The position numbers and the translations under genes are program-made. The notes under the pieces are model-generated. The model saw nothing but the letters and a program-made list of their open reading frames with translations. It had not been told where the DNA came from and made no database searches. Shown one piece after another: positions 5,320-6,402 of a DNA stretch of 6,402 nt (position 1 is its first letter; each line of letters opens with the position of its first letter). The DNA is from Candidatus Tectimicrobiota bacterium (GTDB lineage Bacteria; UBA8248; JACPRG01), in contig JACPRG010000117.1 of the NCBI GenBank assembly GCA_016190025.1, forward strand, positions 1 to 6,402, given 5' to 3'.

Positions 5320-6402
5320 TTGCGGCGATACGGACGAATCCTTCGATACGCGCGGGGCGAGTGGCGCACCTTCTTGCTGGTTTCGGGGTTGACCCTCGCA
5401 GCCTCAGGGGTGGCGGCGCTCCAGCCATGGCCGTTGAAGGTGCTGGTGGACTTCGCGCTGGGAGGCGCTCCTCTCCCGGATTCGCCGCGCCTGCTTTTGG
5501 AGGAGGTGCGGCCCATCGCCACGCCGGTGGTCCTTATCATCGCGGCGGCCCTCGGGAGTGTCGCCCTCTTTGCCTTGCGCAGCGCCGTTGACACGGGCCT
5601 CAACTGGGCCTGGGCCGCCGCGGGCCAGCGCATGGTCCACGCCCTGGCCGCAGATCTCTTCCACCGGCTCCAGCGTCTTTCGCCGATCTTTCATAGCCGC
5701 CGGACCGTGGGCGACACCCTGAACCGCCTCACAACCGATACGTGGTGCGTCTACACCGTTTGCGAGGGCCTTCTGGTCACGCCTGCGCAGCAAATCGTTC
5801 TGCTGACAACCCTGAGCGTGGTGGCCTTCCGACTGGATCCGGGGCTCGCTCTTCCCTTGTTGGGGATCGCGCCGGCGCTCGGGGCGTCGGCGTGCTTTTT
5901 CGGCCGCCGTCTCAAGCGAAACGCCGGCATGAACCGCGCGGCGCACTCGCGCCTGACGAGTTTCGTCCATCAAACCCTGACGGCGATTCCCATCGTCCAG
6001 GCCTTCGGGACCGAGGAACGAAACGGCTACGAGTACCGCCGCCTGGCGGCGGATGCGGTCTCGCTCTCCCGGCGCGGCACCTTCTTGAAGGACGCCTACA
6101 CGCTGGCCAACGGCCTGATCACGACGGTGGGCGTCGCCTCGATCCTTTATCTTGCGGGCCGCAGGGTTCTCGCGGGGTCTCTCTCAGTGGGCAGCCTTCT
6201 CGTCTTCCTCGGTTATCTCCAGTCCATGCAAGGCGCTTGGCAAAGCCTGCTGGGGACGTACGGAAGCCTCAAATCCGCCGGGGCCAGCGTGGACCGGGTC
6301 TTGGAGGTTCTGGACTCTGGTGGGGGGGTTGTGGAGACTCGTGGGGCGCGGGGGATTGAGGGCCGCTCTCGGGGCCACGTGCGGGTGGAGGGGGTGACGT
6401 TC
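5320..6402 (+). CDS. Type I ABC exporter, membrane domain (3' partial)
   Basis: The frame is open to the window end; 361 residues are visible from TTG 5320. They form the six-helix membrane domain of an MsbA-like exporter: helices near 16-36, 68-90, 148-170, 173-195, 258-280 and 288-305, with cytoplasmic coupling signatures NRLTTDT (135-141) and QAFGTEER (227-234). The last residues (VRVEGVTF) are the usual first strand of the ATPase domain, so Walker A and the rest lie beyond the window. TTG 5320 gives the family-typical opening RRYGRILRYARGEW, with GGTGG about 10 bases upstream, 7 bases after the previous stop. An in-frame ATG at 5188 would add 44 residues overlapping the preceding gene by 125 bases, without a visible ribosome binding site. 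The frame stays consistent through a seven-G run (6322-6328). Next to a glycan synthase, export of its oligosaccharide or polysaccharide (as NdvA/ChvA do for beta-glucans) is the best guess; lipid or drug export cannot be excluded. Confidence 0.92.
   Translation, partial: MRRYGRILRYARGEWRTFLLVSGLTLAASGVAALQPWPLKVLVDFALGGAPLPDSPRLLLEEVRPIATPVVLIIAAALGSVALFALRSAVDTGLNWAWAAAGQRMVHALAADLFHRLQRLSPIFHSRRTVGDTLNRLTTDTWCVYTVCEGLLVTPAQQIVLLTTLSVVAFRLDPGLALPLLGIAPALGASACFFGRRLKRNAGMNRAAHSRLTSFVHQTLTAIPIVQAFGTEERNGYEYRRLAADAVSLSRRGTFLKDAYTLANGLITTVGVASILYLAGRRVLAGSLSVGSLLVFLGYLQSMQGAWQSLLGTYGSLKSAGASVDRVLEVLDSGGGVVETRGARGIEGRSRGHVRVEGVTF

Noticed and set aside
4419..5633. 404-codon minus-strand open frame
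   Set aside because: Low-complexity Arg/Pro/Gln-rich product spanning two real + strand genes; a GC-driven shadow.
6322..6328. Seven-G run near the window end as a possible frameshift
   Set aside because: The exporter frame continues through it into VRVEGVTF, the expected start of the ATPase domain, so no shift is indicated.

Overview
The window is GC-rich (third codon positions strongly G/C). It has clear Shine-Dalgarno sites, uses GTG and probably TTG starts beside ATG, and carries an ECF sigma/anti-sigma pair and an MsbA-type exporter. This fits a high-GC, probably Gram-negative bacterium. I cannot place it in a phylum from the sequence. Every convincing gene is on the + strand; the long minus-strand frames are shadows of GC-rich coding sequence.

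Layout. (1) 2-169: the C-terminal end of a protein closing with a peptidoglycan-binding domain. (2) 170-812: about 640 bases with no credible gene, but several strong hairpins, including a 21-bp-stem inverted repeat at 272-324. (3) 813-2152: a two-gene unit, an ECF sigma factor (177 aa) and, overlapping it by ATGA, a single-pass membrane anti-sigma factor (269 aa) with no cysteines. (4) 2153-2606: a structured 454-base gap with an RpoE-like promoter match, nested inverted repeats and a 12-bp perfect palindrome with an extra half site. (5) 2607-5312: a 901-aa fusion of a clan-A (GH2-like) glycoside hydrolase domain, a family 2 glycosyltransferase and a C-terminal membrane region. (6) 5320 to the window end: the membrane domain of a type I ABC exporter, cut off where its ATPase domain begins.

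Working together. The fusion enzyme and the exporter are 7 bases apart and almost certainly form one operon. The simplest reading is a machine that builds a glycan on the cytoplasmic face of the inner membrane, remodels or cyclises it with the attached hydrolase/transglycosylase domain, and hands it to a dedicated ABC exporter. The logic resembles NdvB (GH17-GT2)/NdvA and ChvB/ChvA beta-glucan systems, but the hydrolase domain is of a different type, sits N-terminal, and has no membrane segment between it and the transferase. The upstream sigma/anti-sigma pair could put this operon under envelope-stress control. One RpoE-like promoter match in the gap supports that, but the link is an inference.
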